A DNA stretch of 64,000 nt from Propionibacterium sp. (GTDB taxonomy: Bacteria; Actinomycetota; Actinomycetes; Propionibacteriales; Propionibacteriaceae): contig JAAYTZ010000073.1 of assembly GCA_012517965.1 (NCBI GenBank), positions 39,273 through 103,272 of the forward strand. The letters are read 5' to 3'. Positions 41,143-48,627 of the stretch are shown here, in pieces. A program made the translations under genes and the position numbers. Position 1 is the stretch's first letter, and the number at the start of each line of letters is the position of its first letter. The notes beneath the pieces are model-generated. The model saw only the letters and a list, made by a program, of their open reading frames with translations. It did no database searches and was not told where the DNA came from.

Positions 41143-41643
41143 CTAGTGGTCTCCTCCGGCGAGTTGGTCGAGCAGGTGCGGGACCAGCGGCAACAGGACC
41201 TCGAGCCCCTCGGCCACCGCGGCCGGCTTGCCGGGCAGGTTCGCGATCACCGCCCCCGGACGCCCCGGGCGCGCGTCCACGACGCCCACGAGGCCGCGGG
41301 TGATGGCGCCGAAGGGCGTCTTCCGCACCGCCTCGGCCCGCAGCAGCTCGGCCAGCCCGGGCAGTTCCCGGTCCAGGACGCCGCGGGTGCCCTCCGGCGT
41401 CCGGTCGGTGGGGGTGACCCCAGTGCCGCCGCTGGTCACGATGAACCGGACGCCGGCGTCGACCGCGGCGGTCAGCGCGGCGTGGACGTTCTCGGCGCCG
41501 TCGGCAACCAGGGCGCGCGAGACGCGATAGCCGGCGGCCTCGAGCCGCTCGGCGGCGAGCGCGCCGGAGGTGTCTTCGCGCAGGCCGGCGGCGCTGCGGT
41601 TCGACACCGTGATCACCCGGGCGGCGATGGGTTCGTGGGGCAC
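41143..41643 (-). CDS. mogA: MoaB/MogA-family molybdopterin adenylyltransferase
   Basis: 166 residues from GTG 41643. Motifs ITVSNRSAAGLREDTSG, VTSGGTGVTPTDRTPE and IANLPGKPAAVAEGLEVLLP are those of MogA/MoaB proteins that adenylylate molybdopterin before MoeA inserts molybdate. Actinobacterial copies are often named MoaB; the two cannot be separated by reading alone. First gene of a three-gene operon, divergent from the P450 gene. Confidence 0.9.
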   Translation of the reverse strand: MPHEPIAARVITVSNRSAAGLREDTSGALAAERLEAAGYRVSRALVADGAENVHAALTAAVDAGVRFIVTSGGTGVTPTDRTPEGTRGVLDRELPGLAELLRAEAVRKTPFGAITRGLVGVVDARPGRPGAVIANLPGKPAAVAEGLEVLLPLVPHLLDQLAGGDH

Positions 41644-41649
41644 GCGCCG

Positions 41650-41655
41650 AGGGTA
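41650..41655 (-). promoter_or_regulatory. -10 box for mogA-moaE-moaA; leaderless
   Basis: TACCCT on the minus strand ends six bases before the GTG at 41643, so the message should start at or near the start codon. On the plus strand TAGCGT ten bases before the P450 ATG is a possible -10 for that gene. Confidence 0.45.
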
Positions 41656-41702
41656 GCAAACCGGCCCGAACCCGCCGCCGAGCCGGTAGCGTGCGAGCCA
41701 TC

Positions 41703-43082
41703 ATGGCTACCTCCGGCGACGTTCCAGCCCGCTCCTATCTCGGCACACCGGCGACCGCCCCCGGCCCCGCCGGACCCCAGATGCTGACCGAACTGCGCTC
41801 GATCTTCGCGAACCCCGTCGACTACCTGCTGAAGGCCTGGCGGGAGTACGGGGACGTGGTGCAGTTCCCGATCCCGCGGCCGCCGAGCTACCTGGTGGCC
41901 GGCCCCGAGGGGGTGCGCCGGGTGCTGGTCGGCAACAACGCGAACTACGGCAAGGCGACCATTCAGTACCGGTCGTTGTCGCTGGTCACCGGCGAGGGGC
42001 TGCTCACCGCCGACACCGCGGCGTGGAAGCGGCAGCGGCCCATGATCCAGGCCGCCTTCCGCCACGACACGCTGCCCGGGCTGGTGCCCCACGTCACGGC
42101 GGCCGGGGACCGCCTGCTCGCGAGCTGGCTCGCCGCGCCGGGAACGGTCCGAGACGTCGACCAGGCGATGATGGAGGCGGCCCTGGAGGTCGTCGGACAC
42201 GCCCTCTTCGGCACCGACCTGTCCGCGGACGCCGAACGCCTCACGGCGGCGACGCTCGACGCCCTGGATGTCGTGATCGCCCGGTCGCGGGTGCCGGTGT
42301 CGCCGCCGGCCTGGGTGCCCACCCCGAGCAACCGGCGGCTGGCCCGGGCCGTGCGGGACCTCGACGGGGCCGTGACCCGGATCCTCGCCGGCCGCCACGC
42401 GATGCCGACGGCCGAGGGCCGGCTGGACATGGTGGGGATCCTGCTCTCGGCGCGGGACGAGCAGGGGCAGGCCCTGACCAGCGCCGAGATCCGCAACCAG
42501 ATCGTCACCTTCATCGTCGCCGGGCACGAGACGGTCGCCAGCGCCCTCACCTGGGCCTGGGCGCTGCTGGCCGCCCATCCCGACGTGCAGCACCGGCTGG
42601 CCGAGGAGTCGGACGCCGTGCTGGGGGGCCGGGTGCCCGGCTACGAGGACTACGAGCGCCTCCCGTACACGCGCGCCGTGATCGACGAGACGCTGCGGCT
42701 GTATCCGCCCGCCTGGCTGATCACCCGCAAGGCGCTCGGGCCCGACGTTGTCGAGGGGCGCGAGCTGCCGGCCGGATCGCTGGTCATCCTGAGCCCGACG
42801 CTGCTGCACCGTCACCCCGACCTGTGGGACGACCCCGAGCGGTTCGACCCGGACCGCTTCGTGTCGGGCCGGATCGACCGCCGGTCGTTCATCCCGTTCG
42901 GGGCGGGCCCGCGCATGTGCATCGGCCGCGACTTCGCCTACGTGGAGAGCGTCCTGCTGCTCGCGCGCCTGGCCGGCGCCGTCGAGGTGTCCTACCCGCC
43001 GGGCGGCGGGATGCCCGTCCCGAACCCGATGGTCACCGTCCGGCCGACCGGAGGCCTGCCGTTGGTCGTCACGCCGCGCTGA
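41703..43082 (+). CDS. Cytochrome P450
   Basis: 459 residues from ATG 41703. All P450 landmarks are present: I-helix oxygen-binding AGHETVAS, K-helix ETLR, PERF region (DPERFDPDRF) and the haem loop FGAGPRMCIGRDFA with the cysteine ligand. It resembles the CYP102/CYP4-like fatty-acid group more than the camphor or steroid types, but substrate is unknown. No ferredoxin or reductase gene is adjacent, and no fused reductase is present. It stands divergent from the moa operon with an acetyltransferase 12 bases downstream. Confidence 0.93.
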   Translation: MATSGDVPARSYLGTPATAPGPAGPQMLTELRSIFANPVDYLLKAWREYGDVVQFPIPRPPSYLVAGPEGVRRVLVGNNANYGKATIQYRSLSLVTGEGLLTADTAAWKRQRPMIQAAFRHDTLPGLVPHVTAAGDRLLASWLAAPGTVRDVDQAMMEAALEVVGHALFGTDLSADAERLTAATLDALDVVIARSRVPVSPPAWVPTPSNRRLARAVRDLDGAVTRILAGRHAMPTAEGRLDMVGILLSARDEQGQALTSAEIRNQIVTFIVAGHETVASALTWAWALLAAHPDVQHRLAEESDAVLGGRVPGYEDYERLPYTRAVIDETLRLYPPAWLITRKALGPDVVEGRELPAGSLVILSPTLLHRHPDLWDDPERFDPDRFVSGRIDRRSFIPFGAGPRMCIGRDFAYVESVLLLARLAGAVEVSYPPGGGMPVPNPMVTVRPTGGLPLVVTPR

Positions 43083-43094
43083 GCGTCGCCGCCG

Positions 43095-43667
43095 ATGTGG
43101 TTCACGATCGCGCCGCTGACCCATGACCAGGTGGACGCCTACGTGCACAGGCACGTCGACCTGACCGTGCTCACCTACGCCCACGTGATGGGCCCGGAGT
43201 TCGCGGCCGCGCGGCACGCCGAGCTCGACGAACGGATCGCCCACGTGCACGCCGACCTGGACGCCGCCGCGGCCGCCGAGCGCGCGGGCGTCCCCCCGCG
43301 CCGCCGGCACCTCGTCGCCCACAACGAGCGCGGCGGCATCGTGGGGGTCGGCTGCTCCGGGGAGGGCATCGAGGCCTGGGAGGCCGAGCACGTCGGGGCG
43401 GACTGGTTCCCGCCGGCGTCCACGTTCGCCCTCTCGCACCTCTACACGGTGCCGGGAACGCACGGGACCGGCCTGGGGCAGCGCCTGCTGGACGCCCTGC
43501 TGCCGGGTCGGCGTCCGGCTTACCTCTGGGTGTTTCTGGAGAACCCGCGTGCGATCCGGTTCTACGAGCGCAACGGCTTCGGGTTGGACGGGCTTCGGTG
43601 CGACTCGGGCGAGAGCTGGGGGGCCCGGCCGCTCGGGCGCATGGTGCGCCCGAGCGTCGCCGGGTGA
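43095..43667 (+). CDS. GNAT-family N-acetyltransferase
   Basis: 190 residues. The acetyl-CoA binding motif is seen in LSHLYTVPGTHGTGLGQRLLDALL, and the late PAYLWVFLENPRAIRFYERNGF is the typical GNAT motif B. The first 110 residues include a long helical stretch rich in Ala and His. Substrate unknown. Probably co-transcribed with the P450 gene. A strong hairpin lies inside its last 13 codons. Confidence 0.85.
   Translation: MWFTIAPLTHDQVDAYVHRHVDLTVLTYAHVMGPEFAAARHAELDERIAHVHADLDAAAAAERAGVPPRRRHLVAHNERGGIVGVGCSGEGIEAWEAEHVGADWFPPASTFALSHLYTVPGTHGTGLGQRLLDALLPGRRPAYLWVFLENPRAIRFYERNGFGLDGLRCDSGESWGARPLGRMVRPSVAG
43631..43655. terminator. Hairpin inside the end of the acetyltransferase gene
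   Basis: GCTCGGGCGCA (43631-43641) and TGCGCCCGAGC (43645-43655) form a perfect 11-bp stem with a 3-base loop, ending nine bases before the TGA. The rpf gene converges and stops at 43672, so the hairpin could serve both strands. Confidence 0.6.
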
Positions 43668-43671
43668 GCCG

Positions 43672-44472
43672 TCAGCGGTTGTTCAGGAACCGCTGCAGGT
43701 AGCTGGTGGTCTGCCGGCCCCAGATGCCGTCGACGTCGGCGCCGACGTAGGCCTGGACGGCGGAGGTGGTCTGCCGGTCGCGGACGCCGGTCACCTGGGC
43801 GCCGACCTTGCCCTGCAGCGCGCGGGAGGTCTTGGGGCCCCAGATGCCGTCGGGGTAGGAGCCGGACCACTTCTGCATCTCGGCGATCGTGAGCGGCCCG
43901 AGGACGCCGTCGACCGACAGCACGATCTTGTTGTAGCTGATCGTGCCGTACGCGGACGCCGTGCTGGTGGGCGCCTTGGTGGCCGTCGTGGTCGGCGCGC
44001 TCGTGGGGGCCTTGGTGGCCGTCGTGGTCGGCGCGCTCGTCGGCGTCTGCGTCGCCGTCGCGGTCGGGGTGGTCGTGGCGGAGGTCTCGACGGGCATCGC
44101 GTTCGGGTCGGCCCCGCCGTTCTCCTTCGTGAGCCCCGCCTTCACGGAGCACACGGGCCAGGCGCCGGGGCCCTGCGTGTACAGCACGCGCCGGGCGATG
44201 GCGATCTGCTCGGCCTTGGTGGCCAGGTGGGCCTCGGCGCCGTAGACCTGACCGCCGAACTCCGCCCAGGTGCTGTGGCTGAACTGCAGCCCGCCGTAGT
44301 AGCCGTTGCCGGTGTTGATGTCCCACCGCCAGGTCGACTCGCAGTAGGCGACCCGGTCCCACACGGACGGATCCCAGGCGTTGGCACCGGACGCGGCGAT
44401 GACGCCACCCACCCCGGCGGTGGCGGTGGCCAGGGCAATGCCGACGACGCGAAGTCCGAGCTTGGCGAACAT
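43672..44472 (-). CDS. rpf: Secreted resuscitation-promoting-factor-like transglycosylase with peptidoglycan-binding repeats
   Basis: 266 residues from ATG 44472 with GAGGAAG upstream. Signal peptide to about Ala32. The Rpf domain (33-110) is WDRVAYCESTWRWDINTGNGYYGGLQFSHSTWAEFGG, with catalytic Glu45 next to Cys44. A Thr/Ala/Pro linker (about 130-175) has a repeated 12-residue unit. The C-terminus has two to three peptidoglycan-binding-like repeats with the DG(V/I)(L/W)G pattern. It would cleave peptidoglycan glycan strands outside the cell and promote regrowth. A LysM domain, common in relatives, is not seen. Confidence 0.9.
   Translation of the reverse strand: MFAKLGLRVVGIALATATAGVGGVIAASGANAWDPSVWDRVAYCESTWRWDINTGNGYYGGLQFSHSTWAEFGGQVYGAEAHLATKAEQIAIARRVLYTQGPGAWPVCSVKAGLTKENGGADPNAMPVETSATTTPTATATQTPTSAPTTTATKAPTSAPTTTATKAPTSTASAYGTISYNKIVLSVDGVLGPLTIAEMQKWSGSYPDGIWGPKTSRALQGKVGAQVTGVRDRQTTSAVQAYVGADVDGIWGRQTTSYLQRFLNNR
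43973..44040. repeat. 36-bp tandem repeat in the Rpf linker
   Basis: A 32-base block at 43973-44004 recurs exactly at 44009-44040, period 36. It encodes two copies of the linker unit TTTATKAPTSAP (the second ends TSTA). Such in-frame repeats can vary in number. Confidence 0.75.
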
Positions 44473-44755
44473 GCACACTTCCTCTCTGATCTCACCAGCC
44501 ATCGTTGGCGGGTGCCCCCCATCGGTGCGCTCGGCGGAGCGCGGCAACGCGGGCAAGCGTCTCACTGAGAGGAAGCTGACAGGAACCTGAAGATCGCTTA
44601 CTTGAGGGTTGACCGCTCGATCAGCGCGCGAAAGTCTCGACCAGGCTCAACCCGGGCTCGAGGGTGCGGTCGCCCAGGCGGGGGACCTCCCACAGGGCCC
44701 GACGTTTCGGCGTTGGCCGGCCGATCCGCTATAGTCGGGACGGCCGCAGGGCCAG
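44473..44755. other. Intergenic region between rpf and tRNA-Thr
   Basis: 283 bases without a gene. It holds the rpf leader and ribosome site on the minus strand and, at 44730-44735, a strong rightward -10 (TATAGT) for the tRNA. No conserved ydaO/c-di-AMP riboswitch pattern was found upstream of rpf. Confidence 0.6.
44730..44735 (+). promoter_or_regulatory. -10 box for tRNA-Thr
   Basis: TATAGT starts 26 bases before the tRNA and is the closest match to consensus TATAAT in the window. A -35 could not be fixed. Confidence 0.55.
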
Positions 44756-44831
44756 GCCACCTTAGCTCAGTCGGTAGAGCGACGCTCTCGTAAAGCGTAG
44801 GTCATCGGTTCGAGTCCGATAGGTGGCTCCA
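44756..44831 (+). tRNA. tRNA-Thr (anticodon CGU)
   Basis: A complete cloverleaf: acceptor GCCACCT/AGGTGGC, D arm GCTC/GAGC, anticodon stem ACGCT/AGCGT with loop CTCGTAA (anticodon CGT), variable loop AGGTC, T arm ATCGG/CCGAT with loop TTCGAGT. The discriminator is T and CCA is encoded (44829-44831). It reads ACG threonine codons. Confidence 0.97.
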
Positions 44832-44834
44832 GGA

Positions 44835-44865
44835 AGGCCCCCAGCCCCGCCCGGCTTGGGGGCCT
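44835..44865 (+). terminator. Terminator of tRNA-Thr
   Basis: AGGCCCCCA (44835-44843) pairs with TGGGGGCCT (44857-44865), four bases after the CCA end. The 13-base GC-rich loop may pair further. Confidence 0.7.
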
Positions 44866-44929
44866 CTGCACGCCTCGCCCCTCCGGCGCAAGGGGGACGC
44901 CTACCCCGGCCGGGACACCCCTGGCGTGG

Positions 44930-46390
44930 TCACGTGGAGCACCTCGACGCCGCCGCCGGCAGGCGGCCGGCCAACAGGTAGTCGCGGACGGCCGCCGTGG
45001 CGCAGGGATCGCCGCCGTAGCGGACGTGCGCGCCGCTCTCGACCGGCAGCAGCACCGCGGACCCCAGCGCCCGGGCCGTCGCCTCGGCCCAGGGGTAGGG
45101 GGTGGCCGGGTCACCGGTCGCGGCGACGAGCAGCAGGGGCGGCGCGCCCGCACCGCGCGGCGTCGTCCAGGCCGGCGCGACGACCGGCCAGTCGAGGCAC
45201 CCGAGGTCGGGGCCGAGCAGCGACCCGAACGGGAATGCGACCCGCTCGGCCTCCCAGCGGGCCAAGGCCTCCGCCCACGGGCGGGCGGCCCGGTCGGCGC
45301 ACCGGATCGCCGCGCCGCTCGCCTGCAGGGGATCGCGCGTGCCGTCGCCGTTGCGGCCGTTCATCGCGTCGGCGGCCGCCAGCAGCCGCCGCGGGTCCCC
45401 CGCACGGGCGGCGGTCACCGCGGCCAGCAGCCGCGGCCACCCCTCCTCCCCCGCGTACAGGTGGCGGGCCATGCCCAGCGCAGCCAGGCTCTGCGTGAGT
45501 CGGCGCGCGCCGACGGCCGGCGGGGCGGCGTCCAACCCGTCGAGCCAGCCCAGCAGGGTGGCGGCCACGGCGTCCCCGTCGTCGCCCAACGGGCAGTCGG
45601 GGCGTCCGCCGCACCAGGCGGCGAAGGCCCTGAAGGAAGCCTCGAAACCCGCCGCCTGCGACACCTCCTCCGCGCCGGTCACGTCGACGGGCGCGTCCAG
45701 GACCATGCGGCCCACCCGGTCGGGGAAGAGGTCGGCGTAGTGCGCCCCGATCAGCGTGCCGTAGGACGCCCCGTAGAACGTGAGCCGGTCATCGCCGACG
45801 GCGGCCCGGAGGATGTCGAGGTCGCGGGCCGTCTCGCGGGTCGACAGGTGGGCCAGGAGGGCGGGGTCCGTGTGCGCGGCGCACGCCGCCGCGAACGACG
45901 CCGTCGCCGCACGCAGCGCCCCGAGTTCACCGGCGTCGTCCGGCGAGAAGTCCACCTCGTCGAACCGGTCGGCGGCGGCGGCGTCCAGGCAGGTGACCCG
46001 GGCGCCCGCGGCGACGCCCCGGGGGTCCCAGCCGACGATGTCGTAGGCCTCCAGGTCGCGCCGGTCGAACGCCGCGGCGAACCACGTGCCGGACACCCCC
46101 GGACCGCCCGGGTTGACGAACAGGGTGCCGCGGCGCGGAGCCGCCGTCGCCTTCCTCCGCGCCAGCGGGAGGGTCAGGGTGCGGCCCGTCGGGTCCGCGT
46201 GGTCGAGCGGCACGGACGCCGTCGCGCACTCCAGCCGGCCGCAGGGCGTCCAGGTGAGGCGTTGGGCATAGAAGGACCCGGGCGCGGAGGGCGAATCGGC
46301 GGACGGACCCGGGGAAGCCCCGGGGCCCGTGCAGCCGGCCAGCGTGACCGCGCCGAGCACCAGGGCGGCGGCCAGGCGGCGCCCGCTCAC
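44930..46390 (-). CDS. Secreted alpha/beta-hydrolase lipoprotein (tripeptidyl-aminopeptidase-like)
   Basis: 486 residues from GTG 46390, overlapping the ricT stop. Lipobox TLAGC puts the lipidated cysteine at 20. The fold and catalytic residues are those of actinobacterial secreted aminopeptidases: oxyanion region NPGGPGVSG, WDPRGVA, nucleophile GASYGT, late Asp in ATGDPATPY and His in GAHVRYGG. It probably removes short peptides from the N-terminus of peptides outside the cell; substrate is inferred from the family. Confidence 0.85.
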   Translation of the reverse strand: MSGRRLAAALVLGAVTLAGCTGPGASPGPSADSPSAPGSFYAQRLTWTPCGRLECATASVPLDHADPTGRTLTLPLARRKATAAPRRGTLFVNPGGPGVSGTWFAAAFDRRDLEAYDIVGWDPRGVAAGARVTCLDAAAADRFDEVDFSPDDAGELGALRAATASFAAACAAHTDPALLAHLSTRETARDLDILRAAVGDDRLTFYGASYGTLIGAHYADLFPDRVGRMVLDAPVDVTGAEEVSQAAGFEASFRAFAAWCGGRPDCPLGDDGDAVAATLLGWLDGLDAAPPAVGARRLTQSLAALGMARHLYAGEEGWPRLLAAVTAARAGDPRRLLAAADAMNGRNGDGTRDPLQASGAAIRCADRAARPWAEALARWEAERVAFPFGSLLGPDLGCLDWPVVAPAWTTPRGAGAPPLLLVAATGDPATPYPWAEATARALGSAVLLPVESGAHVRYGGDPCATAAVRDYLLAGRLPAAASRCST

Positions 46391-47355
46391 CGGTCGGGTT
46401 CGCGGCGGCGGTCACGGAGCGCGAACACCGACCGGCGGCCGGCCGGCTTGCCCGGCGGCCGCGGCCGGGGCGGATCGGCGGCTTCCGTCGGATCGGTCGG
46501 GGTGCGGGGTGACGGCGGCACCACGTGGGCCGAGCGGGACGCCCCGGGCGGCGGCCGCAACACGCGGGCCTCCGCGACGGGGATGGCCCGGAGACCGTCC
46601 TCGGTGCGCACCCAGACCGCGTCGGCGGGCACCGCGTGTCCGCTGACGACCCCCTCGCCGACCGGGCTGGTGACGACCGACCCGACCTGCGGCGCCACGG
46701 CCGCGAAGTCGACGTAGGCCTGCTGCTCGTAGGCGAGGCAGCACTTCAGGCGGCCGCACGTCCCTGCGTACTGCAGCGCCTGGTTGGCCAACTCCTGCTC
46801 GCGGGTGATGCGGGCCGGCAACGGCTCCTGCGGCGGCTTGATCGCGCAGCAGCAGAACTCCAGGCCGCACACCCCCACGCCGCCGACGATCGCGGCGACA
46901 TCCCGGCACCCCACCTGCCGCAGGTCGATCCGGCACGCCAGCCCCCGGGCCAGGTCGCCGAGCAGCCCCCGGAAGTCCACCCGGTGCGGCGCCTTGAAGT
47001 AGACGACCGCGATGCGGTCGGCTTCGGCGCTGCGGTCCACGAAGTCGACTCCGACCACGGTCATCGGGAGGCAGTGCTGGGCGATCAGCCGCTCGGCCAC
47101 CGCCCGGATCTCGGCGCGCCAGAGCCGGTTGGCCGCGTCGCGGCGCAGGTCGGGCTCGGTGGCGGCCCCCAGGCAGCGCGGGAGCGCCCCGTCGTCCCAG
47201 TCGACCTCCGTCGGGGGCCAGACACAGCGCGCGACCTCGGGGCCGCTCTCCGTCGGGTACAGCACCGGGTCGCCCACTGCGTGGTCGGCCTCCCCGGGGT
47301 CGAGGTAGTACAGGCGGCCGTGCGGCTCGAACGCCACGCCCATGACCCGCCGCAT
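46387..47355 (-). CDS. RicT/PSP1-family protein
   Basis: 322 residues. The PSP1 domain is clear from CGLEFCCCAIKPPQE and YAGTCGRLKCCLAYEQQAY, which hold the conserved cysteines of RicT (YaaT). In Bacillus RicT works with RicA and RicF in a [4Fe-4S] complex guiding RNase Y; in actinobacteria the role is not settled. The C-terminal 60 residues are Pro/Arg-rich and unconserved. A leaderless promoter lies directly upstream. holB and tmk are nearby, as is common. Confidence 0.9.
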   Translation of the reverse strand: MRRVMGVAFEPHGRLYYLDPGEADHAVGDPVLYPTESGPEVARCVWPPTEVDWDDGALPRCLGAATEPDLRRDAANRLWRAEIRAVAERLIAQHCLPMTVVGVDFVDRSAEADRIAVVYFKAPHRVDFRGLLGDLARGLACRIDLRQVGCRDVAAIVGGVGVCGLEFCCCAIKPPQEPLPARITREQELANQALQYAGTCGRLKCCLAYEQQAYVDFAAVAPQVGSVVTSPVGEGVVSGHAVPADAVWVRTEDGLRAIPVAEARVLRPPPGASRSAHVVPPSPRTPTDPTEAADPPRPRPPGKPAGRRSVFALRDRRREPDR

Positions 47356-47362
47356 GGCCGTC

Positions 47363-47368
47363 AGTCTA
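47363..47368 (-). promoter_or_regulatory. -10 box for the RicT-family gene; leaderless
   Basis: TAGACT on the minus strand ends seven bases before the ATG at 47355. No ribosome site precedes that ATG. Confidence 0.5.
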
Positions 47369-47397
47369 GGCGCCGGGCCCTCGGCGACGTCCCGGGC

Positions 47398-48543
47398 TCA
47401 GCCGTCGAGGCCCTCCTGCTCCCGATTGCGGCGCAGCAGGTGATCGAAGCTCCACGCGCCGCCCCCGAGGGTGAGCAACGCGATGCCGACCGCGGCGAGC
47501 AGCAGTTCGTACTCGCCGATGAAGCCGGTGCCGCCCGGCTCGAAGATGCTCCAACTGCCCCACATCACGAACGCCAGGGTGGCGGCCATCAGGCCCGCGA
47601 GCAGCAGGCCGGCGAAGCGCGTCAGCAACCCGAAGAGGAGCAGCAGGGCCAGCGCCAACTGCAGCCAGCTCACCCCCAGCGCCACGTAGCGCGGGTAGGG
47701 CAGGATCGTGTTGGTCCACACGTCCAGCACCGGCCTCGGGTTGATGACCCCGTTGAGACCATGCACGAACAGGATCACGGCCGTCACGGCCCGCAGCAGG
47801 AACAGCCCGAACGAGCCGAAGGGCCGGTGGGTGGGGGCCGCCACGGGCCGTGCCGCGGTCGGCGCCGGGGCGGGGTGCAGGGGGTCGTCCTCCTTGACCG
47901 GCGCCAGGGCCGCCAGCCGAGCCTCCCGCCGCGCCGCCCGCTCGCGCTCGAGCCGGGCCTGCTCGGCCGACACCGGATCGGCCGGCGCGGACGGCGGGGG
48001 CGCCACCGCCGCCACCGCTGCGGTGGGGGCCTCGGCTGCGACAGGGGACACGGCCGAGGCGGGCTCCGCCCAGTCCGGCTCGTCCCACTCCGCCGCCTGC
48101 CAGGATTTCGCCGGGACCGGATCGGCCTCCGCTCCGGCCTCGGTCGGCGCGTCGGCCTCGGTCAGCGCTTCGCCTTCGGTCAGCGCTTCGACTTCGGTCT
48201 CCGCCTCAACCTCGGTCCTCGTCTCGTCCTCGGCCTCCGCCTCGACCTCGGCCTCCACCGCGCGCTCCGCTTCGGCGCCCGTCCCGACCTCGGACGCCGC
48301 CGGCGCCGGCGCGCCGCTCAGCAACGCGGCCGCGGTGGCCAGGTCGTCCGCCAGCCGCACGCTCGGCTCGGCGGCAGCCGGCTCGATCGCCTCCGCAGCC
48401 GGCTCGGACGCCTCGGGCTCGGGGGCGGGGACCACAGGCAGCGGCTCGACGTCCAGGATGCCGTTCACGACCGGCACGTCGACGGTCGGCCGCGGCGCCG
48501 GGGCGGCTGCGGGCTCGGTCTTCTTGAACAGGCTAAAGGCCAT
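47398..48543 (-). CDS. DoxX-family membrane protein with long acidic N-terminal region
   Basis: 381 residues from ATG 48543 with GGGAGG upstream. The C-terminal third (about 250-370) has four membrane helices of the DoxX type (LLRAVTAVILFVHGLNGV, LQLALALLLLFGLLTRFAG, LMAATLAFVMWGSW, YELLLAAVGIALLTLGGG). The first 240 residues are disordered-looking, rich in Glu, Ala, Pro and Thr, with repeats such as EALTE. DoxX proteins are quinone- or thiol-related redox membrane proteins of uncertain role. The extension is far longer than in the usual 130-180 residue family members. Confidence 0.8.
   Translation of the reverse strand: MAFSLFKKTEPAAAPAPRPTVDVPVVNGILDVEPLPVVPAPEPEASEPAAEAIEPAAAEPSVRLADDLATAAALLSGAPAPAASEVGTGAEAERAVEAEVEAEAEDETRTEVEAETEVEALTEGEALTEADAPTEAGAEADPVPAKSWQAAEWDEPDWAEPASAVSPVAAEAPTAAVAAVAPPPSAPADPVSAEQARLERERAARREARLAALAPVKEDDPLHPAPAPTAARPVAAPTHRPFGSFGLFLLRAVTAVILFVHGLNGVINPRPVLDVWTNTILPYPRYVALGVSWLQLALALLLLFGLLTRFAGLLLAGLMAATLAFVMWGSWSIFEPGGTGFIGEYELLLAAVGIALLTLGGGAWSFDHLLRRNREQEGLDG
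48120..48260. repeat. Degenerate Glu/Ala/Thr-coding repeats in the DoxX-like gene
   Basis: A 15-base block TCGGTCAGCGCTTCG occurs at 48158-48172 and 48176-48190 (period 18). Looser copies spread over the region. On the minus strand they encode EALTE-type units. Confidence 0.6.
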
Positions 48544-48627
48544 GGGTCCTCCCGGATCGATTCGGTGTCCATGCTCGCAGCCGCCGCCCGCGGGGCCGGG
48601 CAGCGACACTCGCCGGGCGGCGGTCGC

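Noticed and set aside
43973..44040. CRISPR-like array
   Set aside because: The repeats are directly adjacent, in frame within the Rpf linker, and have no variable spacers.
44473..44650. Possible c-di-AMP (ydaO-type) riboswitch upstream of the rpf gene
   Set aside because: Rpf genes in other actinobacteria often carry one, but the leader here lacks the conserved GGGG-rich core and paired elements of that class.
48120..48260. Non-coding tandem repeat or minisatellite
   Set aside because: The repeats keep the reading frame of the DoxX-like gene and encode Glu/Ala/Thr units, so they are part of the protein.
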